This document shows positions 52,601-60,152 of a stretch of DNA of 64,000 nucleotides, piece by piece; positions within the stretch are counted from its first letter, which is position 1; the number at the start of each line of letters is the position of its first letter. A model generated the notes under the pieces. That model was not told where the DNA came from. It worked only from the letters and a program-made list of their open reading frames with translations, and ran no database searches. This DNA comes from CAXXFQ01 sp963674475. Its GTDB lineage: Bacteria > Planctomycetota > Planctomycetia > Pirellulales > Thermoguttaceae. The position numbers and the translations under genes were made by a program. The stretch covers positions 186,001-250,000 of the forward strand of contig CAXXFQ010000009.1 in NCBI GenBank assembly GCA_963674475.2, read 5' to 3'.

Positions 52601-52772
52601 CCACCTGGGCATTGGCCCCCGGATACTGGGTCGAAATGACGACCGTCGGCGGAGTGATGTCGGGGTACTGTTCGATCGGCAAAAACGGGACCGTGATCGC
52701 CCCGGCTATGACGATCACCATCGAAACGACCCCCGCGAAAATCGGCCGATCAATAAAAAAGCGTGAAAACAT
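49614..52772 (-). CDS. RND efflux pump permease, HAE1/AcrB type
   Basis: This is the proton-driven inner-membrane pump of a tripartite efflux system. The 1052-residue protein starts with MFSRFFIDRPIFAGVVS as do most HAE1 permeases. The two porter domains are marked by the FPQGLEFATSYDST and SVWVFLQDFRATMIP segments and the TM4 acidic pair GIVVDDAIVVVEN (about 404-416) that carries protons; the second half has the TM10 region with AKNAILIVEFAKQLR-like sequence (CKNAILIVEFAKQL). The C-terminus is basic. The last codons lie in the alpha hairpin of element copy 11. The adaptor gene is upstream across 64 bp, and the outer-membrane channel may be the TolC-like protein at 41299. Confidence 0.96.
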   Translation of the reverse strand: MFSRFFIDRPIFAGVVSMVIVIAGAITVPFLPIEQYPDITPPTVVISTQYPGANAQVVANTVVTPIEEQVNGVDNMIYMSSSSSADGQAKIVVTFRVGTDPDIATMLVQNRVKIAEPRLPEEVMRQGVTVKKQSTNLTLMLTLFSPDARYDDIFLSNYAIKYIKDVISRVPGVGEVTVFGSKNYGMRIWIDPELLAARRMTAEDVIRAIQEQNVQVAAGKIGQMPAPDNQDYQYTITATGRLTDPEEFKQIVVKDDGRRLVRIKDIAHVELGSETYDSNALLNGAPAAAIGVYQLPGANALEVADGVDRVMRDLAERFPQGLEFATSYDSTLFVRASIREVITTLFIAFVLVFLSVWVFLQDFRATMIPGITIPVSLIGTFAVMMVLGFSINTLTLFGLILVIGIVVDDAIVVVENTTRLMEQKKLPRREAAKQAMDEVTGPVIATTLVLLAVFVPTAFLGGVTGRLYQPFALTISVATVFSSINALTLSPALSAILLRPPTGRRGWFTRAFDRVFGRVQSGNSWLVDRLIRRLGIIMILLVGCFVANYFSFMAVPGGFIPDEDQGYFFLNIQLPDGAALTRTDAVVREVDQILADTPGIDQRIFVTGYSMLDDSTSPNYAFAVVTLAPWEDRDTPELRVDAILYSIYGRFQKIQDAIVLPFVPPAITGLGATGGFAYQLEDRAGTDLIVLQQMADELVQRASKNPELTRVNTTFRATVPQLFVDVNRVKAKRMGVPVTAIFQTLQANLGSIYINDFNKFGRVYKVMIQADQAYRSQIEDIGKLEVRSNTGRMVPLSTLVDIEEIVGPSAIKRYNLYPTAAITGSPVPGVSSGQAIKIMEQLSDRLLPNSMGYEWTGMSYQEIQAQSQAGVIFALSLTFVFLFLAAQYESWSIPIAILFGVPFAVLGGIGAIWLLGIDNNIYVQIGFVLLIGLSCKNAILIVEFAKQLRQQGRPTVDAAGEAARLRFRPILMTAFSFILGVLPLVLATGAGAASRTSLGTVVFGGMIAATFAGTLLTPGLYTLVQTTKEKFSRKKKAALEKVVEEKEGNEKV

Positions 52773-52836
52773 TTTTCTTGTCCAGGTTTTTTTCGACAGG
52801 CAAACCGTCTTTTTCTTGTCCCGGTTTTCCGCGGCG

Positions 52837-54198
52837 CTAACGATTTTCCTTTTCGACCGGTCGATTATCGGAAGGCGGTTGTTGCACAGTCGGCAGGGCG
52901 GCAGGGCCGGTTTCGGTAGAGGCCGGTTCAGTCAAGGCCGGTTGGGTTGGAGCGGGTTGGGCTGTCGGCCGGTCCTGCTCGTCCGGTGGTTCCCATTGGG
53001 GCGCTTCGGTTTCGACGGTCGGCATCAGGGGCGTTTTTTCCGGCGGCTCCGGCGGGGCCTCGAGCACTTTGACCTTTTCGCCCGGTCGCGCGTGTTGCAA
53101 CCCTTTGACGACGTAACGCTCATTCGGCTTGATTCCTTTAGTGACCATACGCAGGCCACCGTCGACGGTCTGGCCGAGGGTAATGTAGCGAATTTGGACG
53201 ACGTCGTGCTCCGTGACGACCATGAGAAATTTTCCACCCAGATCGGTCCCGATTGCCCGGTCTCGGACGAGCACGGCGTTCTCAAGGGTCTCGTACGGTA
53301 CCAGAACGCGAACATAAATGCCGGGGAAAAGGGTTTCGTCTTGGTTGGGGAACAGGCCGCGGACCAAAAGGGTTCCCGTCTCCGGGTCGACCTGGGTGTC
53401 GACATAGTTCCACTGGCCTTCGTGCCAACGGTCTTCTCCGGGGACCTTTAAGTAGATGGTCAGATTTCTCTGTTTGCTTTCCCCGACATACTTTTTTCTC
53501 CAGCGGAGGTACTTCAACAAACTCTTTTCATTCACCTCGAAGTAAGCGTAAAGCGGGTCCATCTGGACGATCGACGTTAAGAGGGTGTCCTCGCCGACCC
53601 CGACCAGGTTCCCCCGGTCGACCAGCCAACGGCCGATTCGTCCGGCCATCGGGGCGTGGATGTGGGTGTAGCTGTATCGAATTCGGGCCTGATCGACCAG
53701 CGACCGGTTTTGGAGAACCCGCGCACTGGCCGTTTCACGCTGGGCCAATTTGGTTTGATACTCTTCGACGGTGACCGTCTTGGTCCGGACCAGTTTTTCC
53801 GAACGGGCCAGATTCAACTCGGCCAGCTTCAGGGCCGTTTCAGCTTCGTCAAGGTTCGCCTGGGCCTCGGCCAGTTTCGCCTCGTACGGCTTCGGTTCGA
53901 TGACAAAAAGCAGCTCCCCCATTTCGACCATCACGCCCGGTTTGAAGCGAATCTCCTCCAAGAACCCTTGGACCCGCGCGCGGATCTCGACCGACTGGAT
54001 CGGTTCGAGCGTCGCGTGGAACGTCTCGTAAAGGGTCTGGTCTCGGACGATCGGAGATTCGACCGTCACGGTTGGCGGCTCGGGCGGAGGTAAGAGCGGC
54101 GTTTTTTTGCATCCGGCCCAAAGTAAGAACAAAAAAGTCGTCAGGAAGAGGAACCGACCCAATCGGCACCCGAGGACGTAGATCAATCTGGCCACCAT
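52837..54198 (-). CDS. RND efflux periplasmic adaptor lipoprotein
   Basis: The 453-residue protein is a membrane-fusion protein (AcrA/MexA type) with a lipoprotein signal ending LLWAGC (Cys30). The barrel-sandwich halves are VEIRARVQGFLEEIRFKPGVMVEMGELLFVIEPKPYEAKL (from about 69) and THIHAPMAGRIGRWLVDRGNLVG (about 178-200), separated by a helical hairpin. A beta-barrel and proximal domain follow, with GIYVRVLVP. The last 90 residues are Pro/Glu/Thr-rich and unusual in length. AAAGGA lies six bases upstream of the ATG. It pairs with the downstream permease in one operon. Confidence 0.94.
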   Translation of the reverse strand: MVARLIYVLGCRLGRFLFLTTFLFLLWAGCKKTPLLPPPEPPTVTVESPIVRDQTLYETFHATLEPIQSVEIRARVQGFLEEIRFKPGVMVEMGELLFVIEPKPYEAKLAEAQANLDEAETALKLAELNLARSEKLVRTKTVTVEEYQTKLAQRETASARVLQNRSLVDQARIRYSYTHIHAPMAGRIGRWLVDRGNLVGVGEDTLLTSIVQMDPLYAYFEVNEKSLLKYLRWRKKYVGESKQRNLTIYLKVPGEDRWHEGQWNYVDTQVDPETGTLLVRGLFPNQDETLFPGIYVRVLVPYETLENAVLVRDRAIGTDLGGKFLMVVTEHDVVQIRYITLGQTVDGGLRMVTKGIKPNERYVVKGLQHARPGEKVKVLEAPPEPPEKTPLMPTVETEAPQWEPPDEQDRPTAQPAPTQPALTEPASTETGPAALPTVQQPPSDNRPVEKENR

Positions 54199-54343
54199 CG
54201 GAATCCTTTATTTTCAAACGAGTTAAATAAAAAGGAGGTCGATTGCTGCAGTCTCACTTGGGGGCATAGAGACCCCCCAAACAACAAGCCGGTACGGTTG
54301 TTATCGGCCTGGCTTGGCAAGAGGAACGGCTTAGTATTAAGTT

Positions 54344-54359
54344 TTTCACTTAGGTGAAA
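54344..54359. promoter_or_regulatory. Inverted repeat TTTCAC-TTAG-GTGAAA, candidate operator
   Basis: Two perfect 6-bp arms flank a 4-bp centre, about 150 bp upstream of the efflux adaptor start. It has the size of a dimeric regulator site such as a TetR or MarR operator. No such regulator gene is adjacent. Confidence 0.35.
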
Positions 54360-54459
54360 TGTAGTAGTCCGCGTGGTTTTTGCGGTATTTCCGCCGGAGC
54401 GGCCGCCGCCCCCCCCCTCTTTCAGCAAGAGAATGAGGCGCTTGTGCGACCGATTTCGA

Positions 54460-54488
54460 TTGACACCACGACAGGATATTTCTAGGAT
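54460..54488 (+). promoter_or_regulatory. Sigma-70-type promoter
   Basis: TTGACA (54460-54465) and TAGGAT (54483-54488) are separated by 17 bp. Transcription would start near 54495, about 46 bases before the GTG start at 54541. This placement argues against the in-frame ATG at 54487, which overlaps the -10 box. Confidence 0.6.
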
Positions 54489-54540
54489 GCAGTCGCTTTT
54501 CTCTTATTTTCAAGAACCTTTTTGTGGGGAGTCGACGCTC

Positions 54541-55356
54541 GTGATTCGTCACCCGGGGGCGACGAGAAACGATTTTTCTCCGGTTCGGCCGTCACGCCGA
54601 CGACGGGGAAACCGCGAGGCAAAGGGACGCGTCGTTTTGATCGTCTTCCTGGCGATTCTGACCGTTCTTGTGCTTCTGATTTTAGGCGCCGTCATGGCCT
54701 ACCGGGCCCTTTATCGGGTTCCCCATTGGTATTCCGTCGTCCTGGCTGAAAGCGAAAAGACCGAGAACGGCCCGTCGATCCACGCCTCGGCCGAACAGTT
54801 GGAACGACGGGTGGCCGATCTGATCAGCGGCCTGGGTTCGACCGGTCCGTGGGAACTGGTCATCTCCGAAAAACAGATCAACGGTTGGCTTTTTGAGGCC
54901 ACACAAAAAGGGGAACCGGCTCTCTTTCCGCCGGAAATCCGGTCGCCGCGGGTCCATTTCGAGCCGGAACGCCTGGTCGGGGCCTGCGAGGTGTGGGGGG
55001 AAACCGACTCGCCGGTCGTCATCAGCTTTGAGGTCGATCTGTTTCTGACCGAACCGAACCGATTGGCGATTCGGATCCGCTCGTTGCGAGTCGGAGCGAT
55101 CCCTTGGCCGTTGAAATCGGCAGTCGAGGGGATCTCCGAAACGGCCCGAAAATGGGAACTTCCGATCCTGTGGCGTCAGACGGCCGGGGACCCGGTCGCC
55201 GTTGTCCAGTTGCCCGGCGAACTCCAGAAACACCCGATCCGCTTAACGGCGATTCAGTTGGGTCAGGGAGAGATCTATCTGGCCGGGACAAGCGGTGAAG
55301 AGGAAGCCAGGGAAAAAGAGGGCGCAACTAAAGGAGGGACGAAAGCGAAGGAATAA
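54541..55356 (+). CDS. Single-pass membrane protein of unknown function
   Basis: From the GTG at 54541 the protein has 271 residues; GGGGAG lies nine bases upstream. A basic N-terminus (RPSRRRRGNREAKGR) is followed by one transmembrane helix (about 31-53: VVLIVFLAILTVLVLLILGAV, part) and a soluble domain of about 200 residues on the outside. That domain has a helix-rich start (SAEQLERRVADLISGLGS) and a beta-rich end with LVISEKQINGWLFEA, ending in a Lys/Glu-rich tail. The topology resembles LptC or DUF1439-like proteins, but I see no assigning motif. Confidence 0.7.
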   Translation: MIRHPGATRNDFSPVRPSRRRRGNREAKGRVVLIVFLAILTVLVLLILGAVMAYRALYRVPHWYSVVLAESEKTENGPSIHASAEQLERRVADLISGLGSTGPWELVISEKQINGWLFEATQKGEPALFPPEIRSPRVHFEPERLVGACEVWGETDSPVVISFEVDLFLTEPNRLAIRIRSLRVGAIPWPLKSAVEGISETARKWELPILWRQTAGDPVAVVQLPGELQKHPIRLTAIQLGQGEIYLAGTSGEEEAREKEGATKGGTKAKE

Positions 55357-55553
55357 ATCTCCCTTTTGCAAGCCGCTCCCGTCTCCGTCACCTCTCAAGA
55401 ACCGGCAATGGCTTCCTTACCGACAGGACCGGCGCAATCGGTTTTTTGGTCAGTTCGGTCTAGAGCAAACCGGACCGTGGCCGAAAGAGGAAAAGGTCTG
55501 TTTTCGTCCTCCCGGCAAAGAGGTCCGTTTTTTCGACATAATGAGGTGATCTT

Positions 55554-56240
55554 TTGGACCGTTCTTTGAGTGTCCTTTTGCCCGTACAAAATGCTCAATC
55601 GGGACTCGTCCCCACCGTGGCCGAGCTGATTGAAGTCTTGCCCGAACTGACATCGCGTCTCGAGCTGATCATCATCGACGATGGATCGGACGACGAGACC
55701 CATGAAATTGCGCAACAACTGGTCTCGACCTATCCCCAGGTCCGACTGGTCTCTCATGCCCAGCCTCGCGGCTATGCGGCGGCGATCCAGACCGGCGTTG
55801 GTGCCAGCACGGGAGAGGTGCTCTTGATCAAAGAGAATGGCTGTCGGTTGACTTGCACCGAACTGTCGAAGCTTTGGAAGGCGACCGAAGAACACCCGAT
55901 GGTCCTCGGCCGTCCTCGGCGTCCGGTTTCGATGAACCGATTCAACGTTCGCGAGCCGAAGAGCGAAAAAGGGTTCCGGATGGTCGTTCGTCACGCGGTG
56001 ATCGACGTCCTGGCATCCCTGGGCGATCATTGTCACTTTGCCGGACGGGCCAGCCAAGCGTGGCATGAAGTCGAGCTGAAGAGCCGGGCCGCTTCCTCCC
56101 GGATCGATTCGGAAGAAGAGCGTTTTCACACTTCCACCGAAACGGCCGATTCGGCAGCCCGATTCTCGCCCCATCAGCCGCGCGAGATGCGAGGCCCCAA
56201 TTTTCTCGGACCGATCAAGGATTTTGCCCTGGGCGAATGA
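55554..56240 (+). CDS. Family 2 glycosyltransferase (short)
   Basis: The 228-residue protein has a GT-A N-terminus: SVLLPVQNA (6-14), LIIIDDGSDDETHEIAQQL (about 37-55) and GYAAAIQTGVGASTGEVLLI (about 74-93). After residue 100 it departs from the usual pattern: the expected DADx motif appears as KENGCRLTC, so catalysis is doubtful. The C-terminal third is charged and low in hydrophobic residues. The start is a TTG with GAGGTG about six bases upstream. It may be a non-catalytic paralogue or a regulator-like protein. Confidence 0.72.
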   Translation: MDRSLSVLLPVQNAQSGLVPTVAELIEVLPELTSRLELIIIDDGSDDETHEIAQQLVSTYPQVRLVSHAQPRGYAAAIQTGVGASTGEVLLIKENGCRLTCTELSKLWKATEEHPMVLGRPRRPVSMNRFNVREPKSEKGFRMVVRHAVIDVLASLGDHCHFAGRASQAWHEVELKSRAASSRIDSEEERFHTSTETADSAARFSPHQPREMRGPNFLGPIKDFALGE

Positions 56241-56795
56241 GCAAAAATTAGCTCGACAGAGGGGGAAAACTGGATTAGGAGAGAAACTTTTCCAAAACTC
56301 GGGGCCGATTGGTCTTGAGTTCAATTCATGGACGGGATAGAATGATATCAGTGATGGCGATAGGATAGCTTTTCGTTTGCTGGTTGTTTTCTCGCCTTGC
56401 TTTTGCGGCATTCGCCGATTGCTTTGCGGCATTCGCCGACGGGTCAGTCTGTTGACCGTTTGACATGGGCAAGCATGTCGAACTGACCGGAGAAAACGGT
56501 TTCGTGTTTTCTTCTTTCTTTTTGAAGTTTCCGTACGTCTTTGTGGTATCCGTGGCAGGTTGCTGCGCAACGGGTATCGAACGTGGAATCTTCTTCTTGA
56601 AGAAGCAAGACCGAGTTGTTCGAATCGAACGGGTCATCGGACGTTGAAAAAAGGGGCTCTTGTTTTTTCTGTTGAGAAAACGATGCTCTCGGTGTGATTT
56701 GCCCGAGAGGGGGCATACCGTTTTTCACAACAGGGGGCAGTTCAACCCTGTGACCCGTTCATCCGGGCCTACCGTTTTCAAGAGGAGGCCTTGTC
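56241..56795. other. 555-bp interval with a short tandem repeat
   Basis: Nothing convincingly coding is seen. TTGCGGCATTCGCCGA occurs twice with a 21-bp period (56403-56418 and 56424-56439); translated leftwards it gives SANAAKQSANAAK in a weak minus-strand frame of 103 codons (56326-56637). The right end holds the GAGGAGG ribosome-binding site of the next gene. Confidence 0.4.
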
Positions 56796-57530
56796 ATGAG
56801 CGTAGCGCATTATTTTCCGGTTGGCTCCGAAATTGCCAACCTCATGGCGTCGCTGGAATCCGAGTCGAAAGCGATCGCTTCGGCCAAAGGAACCCCACGA
56901 TGCCCACCCAGTCCCAAGAGCGCGCAAAGCCCGCGACGTCCAGCCAGGTCGGTTGCCCGCCTGACCGTTTTGACTGAAAAATCGTCGGCTTCGAAATCGG
57001 CTTCCAAAAAGGCCGACGCGTCGCCCTCGAATTCCCACGGTAAGGGTGCCGGTTCCGACGGTGCAACACGGCTTCACCAAATCGCCCTGGTCCGTCGCCG
57101 CGAAGGAATCTCACGTCGGACCTTGGCCAAACGTATGGGGATCGACCTTAAGACGATTAAAAAACAAGAAGAGCAAGGGGCCGATCTGTCGCTCTCCCAA
57201 TTGTACCAGTGGCAAAAAGCGCTCGGCGTCCCGGTTGGCGAGCTGTTGGCCGACGGTCACGAACCGCTTTCGGCGCCGGTCTTGCGTCGGGCCCAGTTGG
57301 TCCGGTTGATGAAGACGGCCGCCTCGATCCAAGAGCGGGCCAAACAAGCGTCGATCGGTCGGATGGCTCAGATGCTTATCGACCAACTGGTCGAGATCAT
57401 GCCCGAGCTCAAACAGGTCCATCCGTGGAACACCATCGGCATGCGTCGAACGATGGACGAACTGGGCCAAGCGGCCAGCCGCTGCCTGTCGAATGAAATT
57501 CATGCTGAAGAGCTGGACTATCCCGAATAA
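56796..57530 (+). CDS. XRE-family helix-turn-helix protein
   Basis: The 244-residue protein has a disordered Ser/Ala/Lys-rich N-terminus (about 1-90) and a single XRE-type DNA-binding domain (about 95-155: HQIALVRRREGISRRTLAKR, then MGIDLKTIKKQEEQGADLSL, then QLYQWQKALGVPVGELL). The C-terminal part is helical (MAQMLIDQLVEIMPELKQ) and may dimerise. GAGGAGG lies eight bases upstream of the ATG. Similar planctomycete proteins are one-component regulators; target unknown. Confidence 0.82.
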   Translation: MSVAHYFPVGSEIANLMASLESESKAIASAKGTPRCPPSPKSAQSPRRPARSVARLTVLTEKSSASKSASKKADASPSNSHGKGAGSDGATRLHQIALVRRREGISRRTLAKRMGIDLKTIKKQEEQGADLSLSQLYQWQKALGVPVGELLADGHEPLSAPVLRRAQLVRLMKTAASIQERAKQASIGRMAQMLIDQLVEIMPELKQVHPWNTIGMRRTMDELGQAASRCLSNEIHAEELDYPE

Positions 57531-57800
57531 AACAGCGCCGATAGCCGGTGCCGATAGCCAGGGCCAAATGGCTGGTGGTAAAATCGGAGGGGTTTGCAAT
57601 AACGGGTCGACCCTTACGGATCGGCGTGGGATCGGGTATCTTTGAGTTTTTGCGGAAGGGTCGAAGCGATCCGTTTTCAAAAACGTCGAGGAACTTGCCC
57701 CCATGCCGTTGGATGCCGCCGCGATGATCGCCCCGTTTGGTCGACAACGCGTCGTGTCCCGATTTTATTGCTGAAAAAAGAGGAACAGGAAATCAAGCCG

Positions 57801-58424
57801 ATGGCTCAAAAACCGTTATTGGTCCTGGGGACCGGAAATCGAAAAAAAGGGGAAGAGCTGGCCGCCCTTCTGGCTCCGGTCGGATTGGAGATCAAGACGT
57901 TGGCCGATTTTTCCGACGCGATCGACGTGGAAGAGACCGGCAGCACGTTTGCCGAAAACGGGGCACTCAAAGCGACCCAACAGGCGAAGCATCTGGGCCA
58001 TTGGGTTCTTGGTGAGGACAGCGGACTGACGATCGACGCGCTGGACGGCCAACCGGGTGTCTATTCAGCCCGCTATAGCGACCCGGACGCGACCGACGAG
58101 AAAAACAATCAACTGGTCCTGGACCGTTTGGGAAAATTGCCGCCCGAGAAACGGACTGCCCAATTCGTCTGCCACATGACCCTTTCCGATCCGCAGGGGA
58201 AGGTGCGAGCCGACACGGAAGCGGCCTGCCGAGGTCGGATTCTTTTCGGGCTGCAAGGGACGCACGGCTTCGGTTACGATCCGCTGTTCGAGATCGTCGA
58301 GTACCATCGTTCGTTCGGCCAGTTGGGTCCGGCGGTCAAGTCGGCCCTAAGTCACCGGGCCCGGGCCGCACGGCAGTTGATTCCGCAACTGGTTCGCCTG
58401 GTCGATTCGAACGAGTGGACTTAA
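57801..58424 (+). CDS. rdgB: XTP/dITP diphosphatase
   Basis: RdgB removes non-canonical purine nucleotides by cleaving XTP or dITP to the monophosphate. The 207-residue protein has GTGNRKKGEELAALL (10-24), the metal-binding GSTFAENGALKA (about 47-58), GEDSGLTIDALDGQPGVYSARYS (part; about 71-90) and HGFGYDPLFEI (about 155-165), with the substrate-binding ALSHRARA near the end. The ATG at 57801 begins at MAQKPLLVLGTGN; the frame is open 53 codons upstream without family character. Confidence 0.95.
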   Translation: MAQKPLLVLGTGNRKKGEELAALLAPVGLEIKTLADFSDAIDVEETGSTFAENGALKATQQAKHLGHWVLGEDSGLTIDALDGQPGVYSARYSDPDATDEKNNQLVLDRLGKLPPEKRTAQFVCHMTLSDPQGKVRADTEAACRGRILFGLQGTHGFGYDPLFEIVEYHRSFGQLGPAVKSALSHRARAARQLIPQLVRLVDSNEWT

Positions 58425-58455
58425 GGCTAACTCGTTTTACCGAGATTACCTTAAT
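58423..58455. repeat. Weak third copy of the second hairpin family
   Basis: AAGGCTAACTCG and CGAGATTACCTT form an imperfect stem around TTTTAC, directly after the rdgB stop. It resembles the GGCTACCT/AGGTAGCC unit at 44230 in position and partly in sequence. Confidence 0.3.
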
Positions 58456-58483
58456 CGAAAACGGCCTCTTTGATTGCGGCGCA

Positions 58484-58528
58484 AAAAAGAAGGAGCGATG
58501 GTGTGCGGCCATCGCTCCTTCCCCTTTT
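58484..58528. terminator. Bidirectional terminator, rdgB / SPOR-like gene
   Basis: AAGGAGCGATGG (58490-58501) pairs perfectly with CCATCGCTCCTT (58509-58520) around a 7-base loop. An A-run precedes it and a T-rich stretch follows, so it can stop transcription from both convergent genes. Confidence 0.8.
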
Positions 58529-58551
58529 CTTCGTTGCTTCCGTCCAAGTTG

Positions 58552-59667
58552 TTACCAAAGACCGCGTGGTTTTTTTTCGGCAAAGACCGCGGCGATCGAT
58601 TTTTTAGGAACTTTGACCGGCATCGGCTGGACGCTCAACGGGATCCCGGCGATGACCTGCGGGCCAACAGGACCACCCGGACCGGCCGGTTTTCCTTTGA
58701 ATTTTTCCATGATCTGGTGAACGCGAGGATGCAAGTTGATTCGGCCGCCCTGCTGTCCGGTTCCGATCGATTCGAAGCTGCCGATCGTCACGAAGCTGGC
58801 ATAACGATCGTGAAAGACGTATGCTTCGTACCCCTGTTTTTGGAGCACATCGGCCAACTTGGCCGCCTTTTCGGCCGCCTTTTCGAGTCCGCCGGCCTTG
58901 CACTTTTTCTGTCCGGTTTGGATCTGGTGGATTTCCGTCTGATCCATAATCACCTTGCCGGAAAAATGGGCGATTTTGACCGTGTATTTGCCCTGGCAAC
59001 TCAGAAGACTATGTTCGGTCCCCTCGTTGAGCTTGACGACAAACGGGTCGAGTGATTCTTTAAGATCTTCCTTGTCGATTAGCGGGTTGGGGACGAGAAA
59101 CGCGTGGCACATCGGCCCCTTCTTTTTATCTCCTTTGCCTGCGGCCAAGAGAATCTGCCGATTGAATTCGCGGAACCCGGCGAACGAGAGGGTCGATTTT
59201 TCCCCCTTTTTCGGAGTCAAACACAGGGGAACGGAGTACTTGATTTTTTCGAGCGTCTTTTGGGCACCCGGGTCGTCAACACCGGTGAAGTGGCCGACCA
59301 GAACACCAATCTCGTCGACTTTGTCGCCGGTGAGGTATTTCCATTTCGACGATCTGCCGGGCCGTTTGGAGGAGTTCGGGGACGTTTCCGCTTGGAGATC
59401 TTTGGTCATCCGATGCACATACGCGGGCAGTTTATATCGCTCGCGCAGTTCCAGCACCAGCTCGTTCGCGTCTTCCATCCCTGCTTCGCCCGAGAAAGTG
59501 CAAGCAAGAATGAGCCACGGCCCGTGCGCCTCTTCGAGGGTATAATTTTTTTCCGGATCGGCCTCGACCTTATTGAAATTCAAAAACGACTCCCAAGGGG
59601 AGGCGGTTGCGAGCGGGGCCACGCAGAACAAAAGGGCGAAAAACCAAAAGACGGTTTGTTTTTTCAT
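58552..59667 (-). CDS. Exported SPOR-like protein
   Basis: The 371-residue protein has a signal peptide (about 1-23, MKKQTVFWFFALLFCVAPLA). Two SPOR-like segments are seen: GPWLILACTFSGEAGMEDAN with LRERYKLPAYVHR (about 49-86), and KAAKLADVLQKQGYEAYVFHDRYASFVTIGSF (about 271-302). SPOR domains bind denuded peptidoglycan glycan strands at septa; whether these retain that use in planctomycetes is unknown. The C-terminal tail is Gly/Pro-rich. It stands alone between terminators. Confidence 0.72.
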   Translation of the reverse strand: MKKQTVFWFFALLFCVAPLATASPWESFLNFNKVEADPEKNYTLEEAHGPWLILACTFSGEAGMEDANELVLELRERYKLPAYVHRMTKDLQAETSPNSSKRPGRSSKWKYLTGDKVDEIGVLVGHFTGVDDPGAQKTLEKIKYSVPLCLTPKKGEKSTLSFAGFREFNRQILLAAGKGDKKKGPMCHAFLVPNPLIDKEDLKESLDPFVVKLNEGTEHSLLSCQGKYTVKIAHFSGKVIMDQTEIHQIQTGQKKCKAGGLEKAAEKAAKLADVLQKQGYEAYVFHDRYASFVTIGSFESIGTGQQGGRINLHPRVHQIMEKFKGKPAGPGGPVGPQVIAGIPLSVQPMPVKVPKKSIAAVFAEKKPRGLW

Positions 59668-60152
59668 GGGTCGTCTCCAAAGGGGGACAAAAGGAAGCGC
59701 TCACGGGAAACCGGCCGATTTGCCAATTGGCGAACCGGCAGGCCAGCTTCGGCAAAACGTGACGCGAACTTTAGCAAATCCGCCTTTTGGACGCTAGGGC
59801 GGTTTTTCTTTCCTTCTTTTACCCGTCTCTTCGAAATGGGGCTCCATATTTTCCCTTTGAATTCAACGAAAAGTGACTTTAAGCGGAAGGATATACCTTG
59901 AAAGGAAGGTCAGGAGAAATTACCCACCTGATGAAAGTCCCCTATCTTACAGACTCAGACCTTTTTTTCTAATTTTGAGGACTTTTTTTACTCCGAAGGA
60001 TAGGGAGACCAGGTCGATCTAAACTGATATGGGGTCGATTCAAGGGGCGTTTACTTCAAGATAACTCACCGATCGACAAGCTGCTGACGACGTATAGGCC
60101 AACTCTTTTTAGGGGACATTGCCGTCGTCTGCCTCTTGTTGGGACCCACAAA
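59668..60152. other. 485-bp divergent interval before the TonB receptor
   Basis: A 10-bp palindrome GCCAATTGGC lies at 59720-59731, near the SPOR-like gene. AT-rich stretches occur at 59955-59995. No cobalamin or other riboswitch was recognised in the TonB receptor leader (60000-60152), although these receptors often have one. Confidence 0.4.

Larger units (their letters stand above)
54199..54540. other. Divergent control region, efflux operon / membrane protein gene
   Basis: The 342 bp hold a hairpin (TTGGGGG/CCCCCAA, 54259-54281), the 16-bp inverted repeat at 54344-54359 and the promoter at 54460-54488. The hairpin would lie in the 5' leader of the efflux operon and could affect its expression. 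Confidence 0.5.

Noticed and set aside
56326..56637. Minus-strand frame of 103 codons with SANAAKQSANAAK
   Set aside because: The repeat comes from the 21-bp tandem DNA repeat; codon choice is unlike local genes and no start signal is present. It is not excluded as a small protein.
59880..60152. Cobalamin or TPP riboswitch before the TonB receptor
   Set aside because: GAAAGTCC and neighbouring bases look suggestive, but the conserved B12-box and TPP core elements are absent.
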